DNA of 64,000 nucleotides from an uncultured Lachnospiraceae bacterium (GTDB taxonomy: Bacteria > Bacillota > Clostridia > Lachnospirales > Lachnospiraceae), in contig CANRDO010000002.1 of NCBI GenBank assembly GCA_947629385.1, positions 62,001 to 126,000 on the forward strand, read 5' to 3'. The notes under the pieces are model-generated. The model was given only the letters and a program-made list of their open reading frames with translations. It did no database searches and was not told where the DNA came from. This document shows, one piece after another, positions 25,631 to 33,493 of the stretch (its first letter is position 1; every line of letters begins with the position of its first letter). A program made the translations under genes and the position numbers.

Positions 25631-25680
25631 TTCAAATTTGAAGCTTGCTATATTATAGTATCACATCCGGATACTGTCAA
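25631..25680 (-). promoter_or_regulatory. Consensus promoter with palindromic MarR operator
   Basis: TTGACA (25680-25675), exactly 17 bases, TATAAT (25657-25652). The 12-base perfect palindrome TTCAAATTTGAA (25631-25642) lies over the predicted start site, 9 bases past the -10. Strong promoter plus operator over +1 is a repressor-controlled design. Confidence 0.8.
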
Positions 25681-25767
25681 CAGAAATCTGGCAGTCATAT
25701 ACGACAAAGGCTGCCCAACCAGTAACGTATCGGCACAGGAGCGTCGATCACTTCCATAACACAAAAG

Positions 25768-25880
25768 GAGGGTGTCCCAAAAGTTGATATGCTCCCTTCC
25801 AGGTAGACAAGTGAAATAATTAAAACTTGCTACTTGGAAGGGGCATATCAGTCATTTCAAATGACTTTTGGGACACCCTC
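25768..25880. mobile_element. MITE-like element (113 bp) with nested inverted repeats
   Basis: Perfect 17-base terminal inverted repeats, GAGGGTGTCCCAAAAGT (25768-25784) and its complement (25864-25880). Inside them lies a second, imperfect pair of about 21 bases (25786-25806 and 25829-25850). The ends look like those of IS elements whose tips read GGGTGTCCCAAAAG. There is no transposase and no clear target duplication. It occupies most of the gap between the MarR promoter and the Nif11 gene and could fold into a long hairpin or act as a terminator. Confidence 0.75.
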
Positions 25881-25915
25881 ATCTTCCGGCTGACCAAAGC
25901 TTTCCAAAAAATTTC

Positions 25916-26152
25916 TCAGTGAGGCTGCTTAAGGAACGCACTGCTATTGCCGGGCATCAGAGTCCCGGTGAGTCCTCCGCCTGCAACCGCGTCCAGATCA
26001 TCATCCGAAAGTTCTCTTTCAACGTTTCCGAGGCTGTTGAGCAGCTCAGCCGCTTTTTCCTTTGTCAGTTCTTCGCCGAACTCCTTTGCGACAGCTATGA
26101 TCTCCTCCACTGACTTTGCCGCTTTCATTTTTTCAATCATTTCTTTGTTCAT
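25916..26152 (-). CDS. Nif11-type RiPP precursor peptide
   Basis: 78 residues. The leader (MNKEMIEKMKAAKSVEEII ... LGNVERELSDDDLDAVAGG) is a Nif11-like helix ending in the ELSDDDLDAVAGG double-glycine cleavage site found in RiPP precursors. The core after GG is about 20 residues, Gly/Leu/Pro-rich, without cysteine (GLTGTLMPGNSSAFLKQPH). GGGAGG precedes the ATG. Lanthipeptide-type ring formation by cysteine is therefore impossible; any maturation must use Ser, Thr, Lys or backbone chemistry, or the peptide may be an unmodified bacteriocin. No modification enzyme or peptidase-type transporter lies nearby. Confidence 0.8.
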   Translation of the reverse strand: MNKEMIEKMKAAKSVEEIIAVAKEFGEELTKEKAAELLNSLGNVERELSDDDLDAVAGGGLTGTLMPGNSSAFLKQPH

Positions 26153-26342
26153 AATATTTCCTCCCTTTGTCGTTCCGGTTTTGTTTTACTTGCTTTCATG
26201 TATTGATACGCCATGGAACAGATTTTGTTAAAAATTTTTAGATTCTTTTTTATTGTAGCTTATATCGCACAAAATTACCAGAGTAAAATTTATTTTTACA
26301 GGTTTTTGGAGATTTCCGCAGACTGTTTTTCGCGGATATCTC

Positions 26343-28850
26343 TTACAGATACCGTCCGGTGACGCTCTCCCGGTTCGCCCGGATCTCCTCCGGCGTCCCG
26401 CAGGCCACGATCCGTCCACCGTGGATCCCGCCTCCCGGCCCCATATCGATACAGTAATCCGAGTTGCGGATCACGTCAAGGTCGTGCTCGATCACGATCA
26501 CCGTCGCCCCGTTGTCGGTCAGATGGCGGAATACCGCGAGAAGCGTCTGCACATCCAGCGGGTGCAGCCCGATCGTCGGCTCGTCGAACACGAACACGGA
26601 ATCCTCCTGCCCTCTGCCCATCTCGCTGGCAAGCTTCAGCCGCTGCGCCTCTCCTCCGGACAAGCTCGGCGTCTCCTCGCCAAGGGTGAGATAACCAAGT
26701 CCGAGATCGTGCAGCACCTGCAGCTTCCGATGTACATTCGGAAGATCGACGCAGACGGCGAGCGCCTCGTCGATGCTCATATCCATCAGCTCGGGCAGGG
26801 AATATTCTTGTCTCTTTCCGGAATTAATCTTCGGAACCCGCTTTACCAGATACGCGTCCTTCGCGTAGCGCGAACCGCGGCAGTCGGGACATGGAATGTC
26901 CACATCCGGCAAAAACTGTACATCCAGGCTGATCGAGCCCGTGCCGTCGCAGAGCGGACAGCGCAGCTTCCCCGTGTTGTAGGAGAAATCGCCCGCTTTG
27001 TAGCCCCTGTTCTTCGCGTCCGCGGTCCGCGCATAGACCTTGCGCAGCTCATCGTGGACATCGGCGTAGGTCGCAACCGTGGAGCGCACGTTGATGCCGA
27101 TCGGCGTGGCGTCGATCAGCTTCACATGATGAATGCCTTCCGCGGCGACAGCTTTCACATGCCCGGGCAGCTTCTCGCCCTTTGTCCACGCGTCCAGAGC
27201 CGGGATCAGGCTCTCCAGGATCATCGTCGTCTTCCCGGAGCCGGACACCCCGGTGACGCAGATCATCCGCCCCTTCGGGAAGTCCGCCTCGAGCGGCTGT
27301 ACCGTGTGAATCTGCGATGTGGACAGGTGGATCGTCCCAAGGGAAAACAAATCCCCGGGCGACAGTTTCCGTCTCAGGTCGATCACGGAACTGCCGGACA
27401 GGAAACCTCCGATGCGGGACGCCGGGTTTCGCTCGATCTCCGGAACCGTCCCCTCGGCGATCACCGTACCGCCGCCCGCCCCGGCCTCCGGTCCCAGCTC
27501 GATCAGCCATTCGGCATGCGAGAGGATGCTCGTGTCATGATCCACCAGAATGACCGAATTCCCGTCGGCGATCAGGTCGTCCATTACCCCCGTCACACCC
27601 TCGAGGTTCGCGGGATGAAGTCCGATGGAGGGCTCGTCCAGCACGTAGAGCACGCCGGTCGTTCGGTTGCGCACCGCGCGGGCGAGCTGCATCCGCTGGC
27701 GCTCCCCGGTCGAAAGCGTCGAAGCCTCGCGGTCAAGCGTCAGGTAGGAAAGCCCCAGATCCATAAGCCGCTTTGCCGCATGCTGGAAGGATTCACAGAT
27801 GCTGACCGCCATCGGGCGCATCTCCTCCGGAAGCGACCCCGGCACGCCGTCCACCCACTCAACCAGATCCGCGAGCGTCATCTGGCACGCGTCTGCAAGA
27901 GAAATCCCGCGCAGCCTCGGCGCGCGCGCCGCTTCCGAGAGCCTGCTGCCGCCGCACTCCGGACATGGCCCGATCTTCAGAAACTTCTCCACGCGCTTCA
28001 TGCCCTTCTCATCCTTCACATGAGAGAGTGCGTTTTCGACCGTGTAGACCGCGTTGTAATAGGTGAAATCCATCTCCCCGGCCGTGTTCGTCTTCTCGTT
28101 GTGGTAGAGCAGATGATACTTCTTTGCTTCGCCGTGGAGCACTGCCTCCTTCTCCTGATCGGTCAGGTCGCGAAACGGCACGTCCGTGCGGACGCCCAGA
28201 TGGTCGCGGGCGATATCCTTCATCAGCGACCACATCAGCGTCTGCCACGGCGCGACGGCGCCCTCGTCGATCGTGAGCGAATCGTCCGGCACCAGCGTGG
28301 ACTCGTCCACCGTGCGGACCGTCCCGGTCCCGTCGCAGCAGCGACAGGCGCCCGTGGAGTTGAACGCCAGATCCTCCGCGCCAGGCCCGTAGAAATGTTC
28401 TCCGCACTCCGGACAGACGAGCTCCCGCTCCGCCGCCACGTTCATCGAAGGCGGTACATAATGTCCGTTCGGACAGCGGTGCGAACCGAGCCTCGAGTAC
28501 ATCAGCCGCAGGCTGTTCAAAAGCTCCGTGCCTGTCCCAAAGGTGCTGCGGATCCCCGGCACGCCCGGCCTCTGGCGCAGCGCCAGCGACGCCGGCACAT
28601 ACAGCACCTCGTCCACCTGCGCCTTCTCGGCCTGCGTCATCCGGCGTCTCGTGTAAGTGGAGAGCGACTCCAGATAGCGCCTGGAGCCCTCCGCGTACAA
28701 AACGCCCAGCGCGAGCGACGACTTCCCGGAACCGGACACTCCGGCAATCCCGACCACCTGATTCAGCGGGATGTCCACGTCGATATTTTTCAGATTGTGC
28801 ACCTTCGCCCCGCGCACCTCGATATGAGCGGGAATCTTTTTCCTATCCAT
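26343..28850 (-). CDS. UvrA-like ABC ATPase (UvrA2 class)
   Basis: About 835 residues from the ATG at 28850 (CAGGAGG upstream). Two ATPase heads: Walker A GVSGSGKSS (37-45) and GVSGSGKTT in the second half, signatures LSTGERQRMQLA and LSGGEAQRLKLA, and zinc-binding CxxC pairs (CPEC, CRCC; CPLC and CPDC). It is about 100 residues shorter than canonical UvrA (about 940), consistent with a UvrA2 paralogue that lacks the UvrB-binding region. UvrA2 proteins are linked to DNA damage tolerance and resistance to DNA-binding antibiotics. It stands alone, without uvrB or uvrC. Confidence 0.9.
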   Translation of the reverse strand: MDRKKIPAHIEVRGAKVHNLKNIDVDIPLNQVVGIAGVSGSGKSSLALGVLYAEGSRRYLESLSTYTRRRMTQAEKAQVDEVLYVPASLALRQRPGVPGIRSTFGTGTELLNSLRLMYSRLGSHRCPNGHYVPPSMNVAAERELVCPECGEHFYGPGAEDLAFNSTGACRCCDGTGTVRTVDESTLVPDDSLTIDEGAVAPWQTLMWSLMKDIARDHLGVRTDVPFRDLTDQEKEAVLHGEAKKYHLLYHNEKTNTAGEMDFTYYNAVYTVENALSHVKDEKGMKRVEKFLKIGPCPECGGSRLSEAARAPRLRGISLADACQMTLADLVEWVDGVPGSLPEEMRPMAVSICESFQHAAKRLMDLGLSYLTLDREASTLSTGERQRMQLARAVRNRTTGVLYVLDEPSIGLHPANLEGVTGVMDDLIADGNSVILVDHDTSILSHAEWLIELGPEAGAGGGTVIAEGTVPEIERNPASRIGGFLSGSSVIDLRRKLSPGDLFSLGTIHLSTSQIHTVQPLEADFPKGRMICVTGVSGSGKTTMILESLIPALDAWTKGEKLPGHVKAVAAEGIHHVKLIDATPIGINVRSTVATYADVHDELRKVYARTADAKNRGYKAGDFSYNTGKLRCPLCDGTGSISLDVQFLPDVDIPCPDCRGSRYAKDAYLVKRVPKINSGKRQEYSLPELMDMSIDEALAVCVDLPNVHRKLQVLHDLGLGYLTLGEETPSLSGGEAQRLKLASEMGRGQEDSVFVFDEPTIGLHPLDVQTLLAVFRHLTDNGATVIVIEHDLDVIRNSDYCIDMGPGGGIHGGRIVACGTPEEIRANRESVTGRYL

Positions 28851-28979
28851 CTGTTGACATCCTCCTGCGCGTAAACTCATTTTCCCTCTGCTGTTCTCTG
28901 TGCCTGCCCGATGTACGCAGATTCATCTGCCGGTCCTGGCATACGGCCGGAACTTTACCTTGCTCATTTCTCTCGTAAT

Positions 28980-29723
28980 TCATTCATCCGCAGATCTCTG
29001 CATGCACAGCGGCAGCTCCAGCCCGTTGTCCTCCAGCAGCTTCCGGTTTGAGAGAATTTCCTTCGTCTCCCCGTCGCGGATGATCTTTCCGTCCGCCATG
29101 AGGATCGTGCGCTTGCAAGTGTCCAAAATCATATCCAGATCGTGGGACGCGACGATCTTCAAATGCTCAAAGGAATTCAGGATGCGGATCAGATTTCTGC
29201 GGTTGCGCGGGTCGAGCGCGATTGAGGGCTCGTCCATCAGGATGATATCCGGCGTCATGGACAGGATTGTCGCGATCGACACCAGCTTCTTCTCGCCGCC
29301 GGACATTTTGTAAATCTGCTTGTCCCGCAGATGCTCGATCCCCGTCAGGCGCAGCGCCTGCTCTACACGCTTTTGCACCTCGTCCTCCGGCAAACCGTAA
29401 TTCCTGGGCGCGAAGGCAATGTCCTCATACGCTGTCGTCATGAATAGCTGGCTGTCCGAGTCCTGGAACACATAGCCGATCCGGGAGCGCACCTGCGAAA
29501 GCGTCTGCTTCTCCACCGGAATGTCCATCACACGGATCGAACCCTCATAGTTCAGATTCAGACCTACCAGCAGCTTCAGCAGGGTGGACTTGCCCACGCC
29601 GTTCGCCCCGATCAGGCCGATGGAATCGTTTTCCGATGCGTGAAAGGAGACGTCCGTCAGGATTGTCCTGCCGCTCTCGTATGCAAAGCTTACCTTCTCT
29701 ACGTCTATGTGTATATGGCTCAT
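28980..29723 (-). CDS. Nickel/cobalt ECF transporter ATPase
   Basis: 247 residues: Walker A GANGVGKST (38-46), signature MSGGEKK, Walker B IILMDEPSIALD and H-loop ASHDLDM. This is the energy-coupling ATPase (NikO/CbiO, EcfA type) of the importer encoded by the next two genes. It follows the T-component by 53 bases, and all three genes run leftwards from one promoter at 31662-31690. It drives uptake of Ni2+ or Co2+ through the membrane. Confidence 0.9.
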   Translation of the reverse strand: MSHIHIDVEKVSFAYESGRTILTDVSFHASENDSIGLIGANGVGKSTLLKLLVGLNLNYEGSIRVMDIPVEKQTLSQVRSRIGYVFQDSDSQLFMTTAYEDIAFAPRNYGLPEDEVQKRVEQALRLTGIEHLRDKQIYKMSGGEKKLVSIATILSMTPDIILMDEPSIALDPRNRRNLIRILNSFEHLKIVASHDLDMILDTCKRTILMADGKIIRDGETKEILSNRKLLEDNGLELPLCMQRSADE

Positions 29724-29776
29724 AGCGATTCTCCGTTCTGCCGCCTGTGCGACGGCCTGGTATTGTCAATTCATCT

Positions 29777-30580
29777 TCAGCGTACAAAAAGACCGCCGAT
29801 CAGCAGCATCACCGGACACAGCCGGAACAGCGCGAACAGCCCGGCCCACACCGCCAAATATACCACATCCTGCCACCGCATGGCAATGCGTTCCTGCATG
29901 TAGCGGTAATCTCCCTGATAGCCGCGCAGCAACATGCTCTCGTACACATCCTCCGCCCGGTCCATGCTGCGCAAAAGCAGCTGTCCGGCAAGCGAGCCCC
30001 ACACCTTGAAGTGCACACCCTTCTGGTTCGGCGCGCGCAGCGAGTATGCCTGCGTGATCCGGTTCACCTCGCCGAGCAGAACCGTAATGTAGCGGTAGGT
30101 CAGCATGAACTGCGTCACCATCGCCTTCGGGATGTGCAGAAGCCGGAACGCGTAGCAAAGCTTCTCGACCGAGGTCGTCGCGATCAGCAGATACGAGGCC
30201 AGCACACTGAAGACGCCTTTCATGATCAGCGTGAGCATGGACAGGATTCCGGCGCTCATGCGGATCCCGCCGATCAGGACGACATTTCTGTCGAAGAACG
30301 GGTTCAAAATTCCAACAAAGCACACAAGAGGCAGCACCAGACGCAGCCGCCTGACGCTCTCCCGAAAGGACAGTTCCGATAACAAAAAAATCGCAATCGG
30401 ATAGACTACCATACCTGCCAGCCCGATCACGTCGTATTTGGGAAAGGATACCACCGTCATAATATAGCCGACCGTTAAGACAAATTTAACCAGCGGGTGA
30501 ATTCGGTTCACCCACTGGTCTCTCGCGGCTAAGGTATCCATCTGATGAATTTCATGGATCGCGTTTCCGATTTTACTCAT
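29777..30580 (-). CDS. Nickel/cobalt ECF transporter T component
   Basis: About 267 residues from the ATG at 30580, which overlaps the TGA of the upstream gene in ATGA; a longer frame to 30652 lies inside that gene and lacks a ribosome site. Several membrane helices are followed by the EcfT-type region with SLRAPNQKG and a long helical stretch before DRAEDVYESMLLRGYQG, whose A-R-G-like pattern couples to the ATPase. It matches NikQ/CbiQ. The overlap implies coupled translation with the NikMN protein. Confidence 0.9.
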   Translation of the reverse strand: MSKIGNAIHEIHQMDTLAARDQWVNRIHPLVKFVLTVGYIMTVVSFPKYDVIGLAGMVVYPIAIFLLSELSFRESVRRLRLVLPLVCFVGILNPFFDRNVVLIGGIRMSAGILSMLTLIMKGVFSVLASYLLIATTSVEKLCYAFRLLHIPKAMVTQFMLTYRYITVLLGEVNRITQAYSLRAPNQKGVHFKVWGSLAGQLLLRSMDRAEDVYESMLLRGYQGDYRYMQERIAMRWQDVVYLAVWAGLFALFRLCPVMLLIGGLFVR

Positions 30581-31575
30581 GCCGTCTTTTTCTTTCTGAA
30601 AAATTTGAACAGGTAGCACGCCCCGACGCAGAGCGCCACAACGACCAGGCATCCGACAATGCCGGAGAACGTCGTCCCAAGCGCCGACTCCGAACCCTTG
30701 AACGCGTAGTCCGGAAGCAGAGAGGTAAATTCCTGAACGGAACCCGCCGCCTGATAAACACCGCCTGCCGCGTCAAGCTCCGTGGAGCCCGTGATGCGCT
30801 CGATTGACCATTCCAGTCCGTCCGGGAGGGACGAAGCCACGAGCGACAGCAGGCCACCGATCAGCGCAGCCGCAGCCGCAAGGATCGCGAGCGTCTTTTT
30901 AAAGGAAAATCTGCCTTCCTTCTGTTCCGCCCGGGAAGCCCCGAACAGCAGCTCCGGCCTCGCCTCATATACGAACACGAGCACCGCCGCCGTGATCAGA
31001 CCCTCCACGAGACCGATCGCCAGATGGATTGGCTGCATCGTCGCCACAAATGTGGCAAACGGAAGCTCCGTGACACCGGAGGCCATCGTCTCCAACGTGA
31101 CGGAAAACGCGCCGAGCTGCAGCGTCAGCACGCAGCCGAGAATCGACGCGGCAATGATCTTCGCCCGCGACATTCCTTTCTTCATCATCGGCTTCCAGAT
31201 CAGCAGCGCGCCGATAAAGCAGCCGTAAAACGCCATGTTCCAGATATTGCAGCCAAGCGCCAGCAAACCGCCGTCCGCAAAGAGCAGGCACTGGATCAGC
31301 AGCACCCCGATCATCGTCAAAAATCCCGCGTAAGGCCCGAGCAGCGCCGACAAAAGCATGCCGCCGCAGAGATGTCCGCTGGAGCCCGTCCCCGGAATCG
31401 TGAAATTGATCATCTGCGTCGCGAACACAAACGCGCCCATAACCCCCATCAACGGAACCTTCTTCGTGTCCGTGTCAAGCCGTACCTTCTTTACGGAATA
31501 AGCTGCCGCCGCCGCGGAGCAGACATACATCGTGCCCGCCACCGCCGGCGCGACCAAAGCATCCGCCATATGCAT
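30577..31575 (-). CDS. Nickel/cobalt ECF transporter S component, fused NikM-NikN type
   Basis: 332 residues. It begins MHMADALV, the N-terminal MH motif whose His coordinates the metal in NikM/CbiM. Conserved GSSGHLCGG and GCNIWNMAFYG follow. A C-terminal part with one extra helix and SSLPDGLEW (the PDGLE motif of NikN/CbiN) shows that the M and N components are fused. It is the substrate-binding membrane component. Nickel or cobalt cannot be separated from sequence alone and no cobalamin genes are adjacent. The promoter (TTGCGG, 17 bases, TATAAT) lies at 31662-31690. Confidence 0.9.
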   Translation of the reverse strand: MHMADALVAPAVAGTMYVCSAAAAAYSVKKVRLDTDTKKVPLMGVMGAFVFATQMINFTIPGTGSSGHLCGGMLLSALLGPYAGFLTMIGVLLIQCLLFADGGLLALGCNIWNMAFYGCFIGALLIWKPMMKKGMSRAKIIAASILGCVLTLQLGAFSVTLETMASGVTELPFATFVATMQPIHLAIGLVEGLITAAVLVFVYEARPELLFGASRAEQKEGRFSFKKTLAILAAAAALIGGLLSLVASSLPDGLEWSIERITGSTELDAAGGVYQAAGSVQEFTSLLPDYAFKGSESALGTTFSGIVGCLVVVALCVGACYLFKFFRKKKTA

Positions 31576-31618
31576 AATGTGTTCCTCCTGTTGTTGTCCA
31601 TTCCAGCTGTTCAGCTGT

Positions 31619-31690
31619 AAGCAGAAATCAAATCGCTCTCTATTTTCTGCTTTTCACGGACATTATACAGGAGGAAAAATCGGCCCGCAA
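31619..31690 (-). promoter_or_regulatory. Promoter and leader inverted repeat of the Ni/Co transporter operon
   Basis: Reading leftwards, TTGCGG (31690-31685), 17 bases, TATAAT (31667-31662). A perfect inverted repeat AAGCAGAAA (31619-31627) / TTTCTGCTT (31644-31652), spaced by 16 bases, begins right after the predicted start, and two direct AGCTGT repeats follow (31605-31616). It could be a metal-regulator site or a leader hairpin; no cobalamin riboswitch was recognised. Confidence 0.55.
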
Positions 31691-31711
31691 GCCTCCCCGG
31701 GGGATATCCTT

Positions 31712-32812
31712 TTAAATTTTTTCCAACGGCTCCGGCCGCTCGCAGGAGGATTCCAGCTGCACGAACGCCCCGCTCTTCCCACTCTCCAGCATGGCGTGCA
31801 GCACATCCAGCACATGCACGGCAAGCTCCTTCGAGGCACGCGGCGCGCGGCCGTTCATGGCGGCGTCCACGAGATCCGCCGCGCCCAGTCCCCGGTTTTC
31901 ATCGCTGTAGGGGTTTGCCGGCGGCAGAATCTCCGGCACATCGGGCGTCCGGAAATCCTCCGGCTCCCGTAGGATCTTCACGTCTCCGCCGAACTGGTTC
32001 GGGTCGGTCAGGTAGAGGATCCCCTTCGTCCCGTAAATCGCGAAATACGCCTGATCTGCCATCACATTGTCCGCGTTCACCATGAATGTCCCGGCGACTC
32101 CATTCTTCAGCTGCAATACCGCCGAGACCTCGCTCTCGTTCGGCGTATCCATGACCTGCCCGAATTCCGGACTCTGCGGGTTGATATTCACATGCGTCGG
32201 ATAGGGCGCGCGCACCACGGCCGCGACCCGCTCCACCGGCCCCAGCAGACTCACGAGGGCGGTGATATAGTAACCCGCGTAGTCATAGCAGATCCCGGCT
32301 CCCGGGATGCGAAGGAAGGAAAACATGCTCAGCAGCGCGTTATTGTTGCGGTTGGCCGCAAGCGCAAAGGACGTCACCTCGCCGATCTCCCCGGCGTCGA
32401 TAGCCTGTCTGGCCGTCTGCACCGCCGCCCCGAGAAAGGTGTCCGGCGCGCTGCCAAGATACAGCTGCTTCTCCTCCGCCAGCGCCGCCAGCTCCTTTGC
32501 CTTCGCCGGGTCGTCCGTCATCGTCTTCTCCGTGTAGACATGCTTCCCTGCCAACAGCGCCCTGCGTATGATCTCATAGTGCGCTCCCACCGGGGTCAGG
32601 TTCAGGATCATGTCGATGGAAGGATCCTCCAGCATCTCGTCCAATGTACAGGCTGCAAGCCCGAACTCCTCCGCCCTGCGTCTCGCGCTCTCCATGCGCG
32701 TCGCGCAAACCGAGACGATCTCCATCATCGGGAACTTTTTCCGGATCGTCCCGATATACCGTCCACTGATCGCGCCCGCACCGACCACTCCGACTCGAAA
32801 CTTTTTGCTCAT
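31712..32812 (-). CDS. Gfo/Idh/MocA-family NAD(P)-dependent oxidoreductase
   Basis: 366 residues from the ATG at 32812 (AAGGTG upstream); the longer frame to 32860 has no Shine-Dalgarno. The Rossmann motif GVVGAGAISGRY lies at about 8-19, and the family motif EKTMTDDPAKA follows HVYTEKT (K near 95), where the EKP form is usual. The C-terminal substrate domain contains YDYAGYYITALVSLLGPV. These enzymes oxidise or reduce sugars, inositols or pseudo-sugars. The substrate is unknown and no sugar pathway is adjacent. Probably a single-gene unit. Confidence 0.88.
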   Translation of the reverse strand: MSKKFRVGVVGAGAISGRYIGTIRKKFPMMEIVSVCATRMESARRRAEEFGLAACTLDEMLEDPSIDMILNLTPVGAHYEIIRRALLAGKHVYTEKTMTDDPAKAKELAALAEEKQLYLGSAPDTFLGAAVQTARQAIDAGEIGEVTSFALAANRNNNALLSMFSFLRIPGAGICYDYAGYYITALVSLLGPVERVAAVVRAPYPTHVNINPQSPEFGQVMDTPNESEVSAVLQLKNGVAGTFMVNADNVMADQAYFAIYGTKGILYLTDPNQFGGDVKILREPEDFRTPDVPEILPPANPYSDENRGLGAADLVDAAMNGRAPRASKELAVHVLDVLHAMLESGKSGAFVQLESSCERPEPLEKI

Positions 32813-32914
32813 CCCAGCACCTTCTTTCTTTTGTACGATTTTATCATAATATAATGTCATCTGCCACTCAATTTTTCTCTCAGAAGCATCCGAAAGCAGC
32901 GCATCACGGATTTG

Positions 32915-33277
32915 TCACCTGGCCAGCATGCCGCCGAGCATTCCACCTCCTGCACAGATTGCGAGCGCCGTCAGGCTCTGTGCAAGTCCGGACTGGACCG
33001 CGCGATCTCCCATCCCGGAGATTAAAAACAGCAGGAGAAAATACAGGACACCGAGCAGTGTGCCCCAAATAAATTTTTTGTGCTCCGCGCGTCGGCCACA
33101 ATACAACCCGCCAAAAAAACATGAAATCGCATACGTCACCAGAATCGCTGTCTCAATCACTCCGGTATCCGGCTGCAGCTTTAGCATTACAAACGCCAGC
33201 ACCAGCAAAATCACCGTTGTCGCAAGACACGAGATCACGAGTCCCAGAAGCATCCCCGCCGCAATTTTTCCCTTCAT
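32915..33277 (-). CDS. TIGR04086-type membrane protein
   Basis: About 120 residues with four predicted membrane helices. ATG 33277 (MKGKIAAGMLLG) is one possible start; a TTG at 33292 has GGGAGG seven bases upstream and would add five residues (LERFR). GGLYCGRRAEHKKFIWGTLLG and the glycine-rich end AICAGGGMLGGMLAR match the conserved pattern of the TIGR04086 family of Firmicutes. Its function is not known. Confidence 0.75.
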   Translation of the reverse strand: MKGKIAAGMLLGLVISCLATTVILLVLAFVMLKLQPDTGVIETAILVTYAISCFFGGLYCGRRAEHKKFIWGTLLGVLYFLLLFLISGMGDRAVQSGLAQSLTALAICAGGGMLGGMLAR

Positions 33278-33421
33278 CCGAAATCGTTCCAACACAATCC
33301 CTCCCGTCACAATCCTGTTCAAATCCGGAACGGTCCGCAGAGCCCGACACACGCCTGTCGTCCGCGCCGGCCCGGTTTCCTTCTCTGCCTATATATATGC
33401 CTCCAAACACGCGATTATTTA

Positions 33422-33450
33422 TTGCATTTTCCAGAGATATATTGTATATT
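33422..33450 (+). promoter_or_regulatory. Promoter of CNNM/CorC gene
   Basis: TTGCAT (33422-33427), 17 bases, TATATT (33445-33450). It lies inside the upstream extension of the open frame and so supports the TTG start at 33494. Confidence 0.6.
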
Positions 33451-33493
33451 CTCAGTAATTACTTCAAAACCTTCAGACAAGGGAGATGGTATT

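Noticed and set aside
25768..25880. Coding gene or small RNA in the MITE
   Set aside because: No open frame with a ribosome site; symmetry is explained by terminal inverted repeats of a transposon remnant.
31576..31711. Cobalamin or NiCo riboswitch before the metal transporter
   Set aside because: The leader is only about 80 bases; no B12-box-like sequence or four-way junction with conserved G-rich modules could be found.
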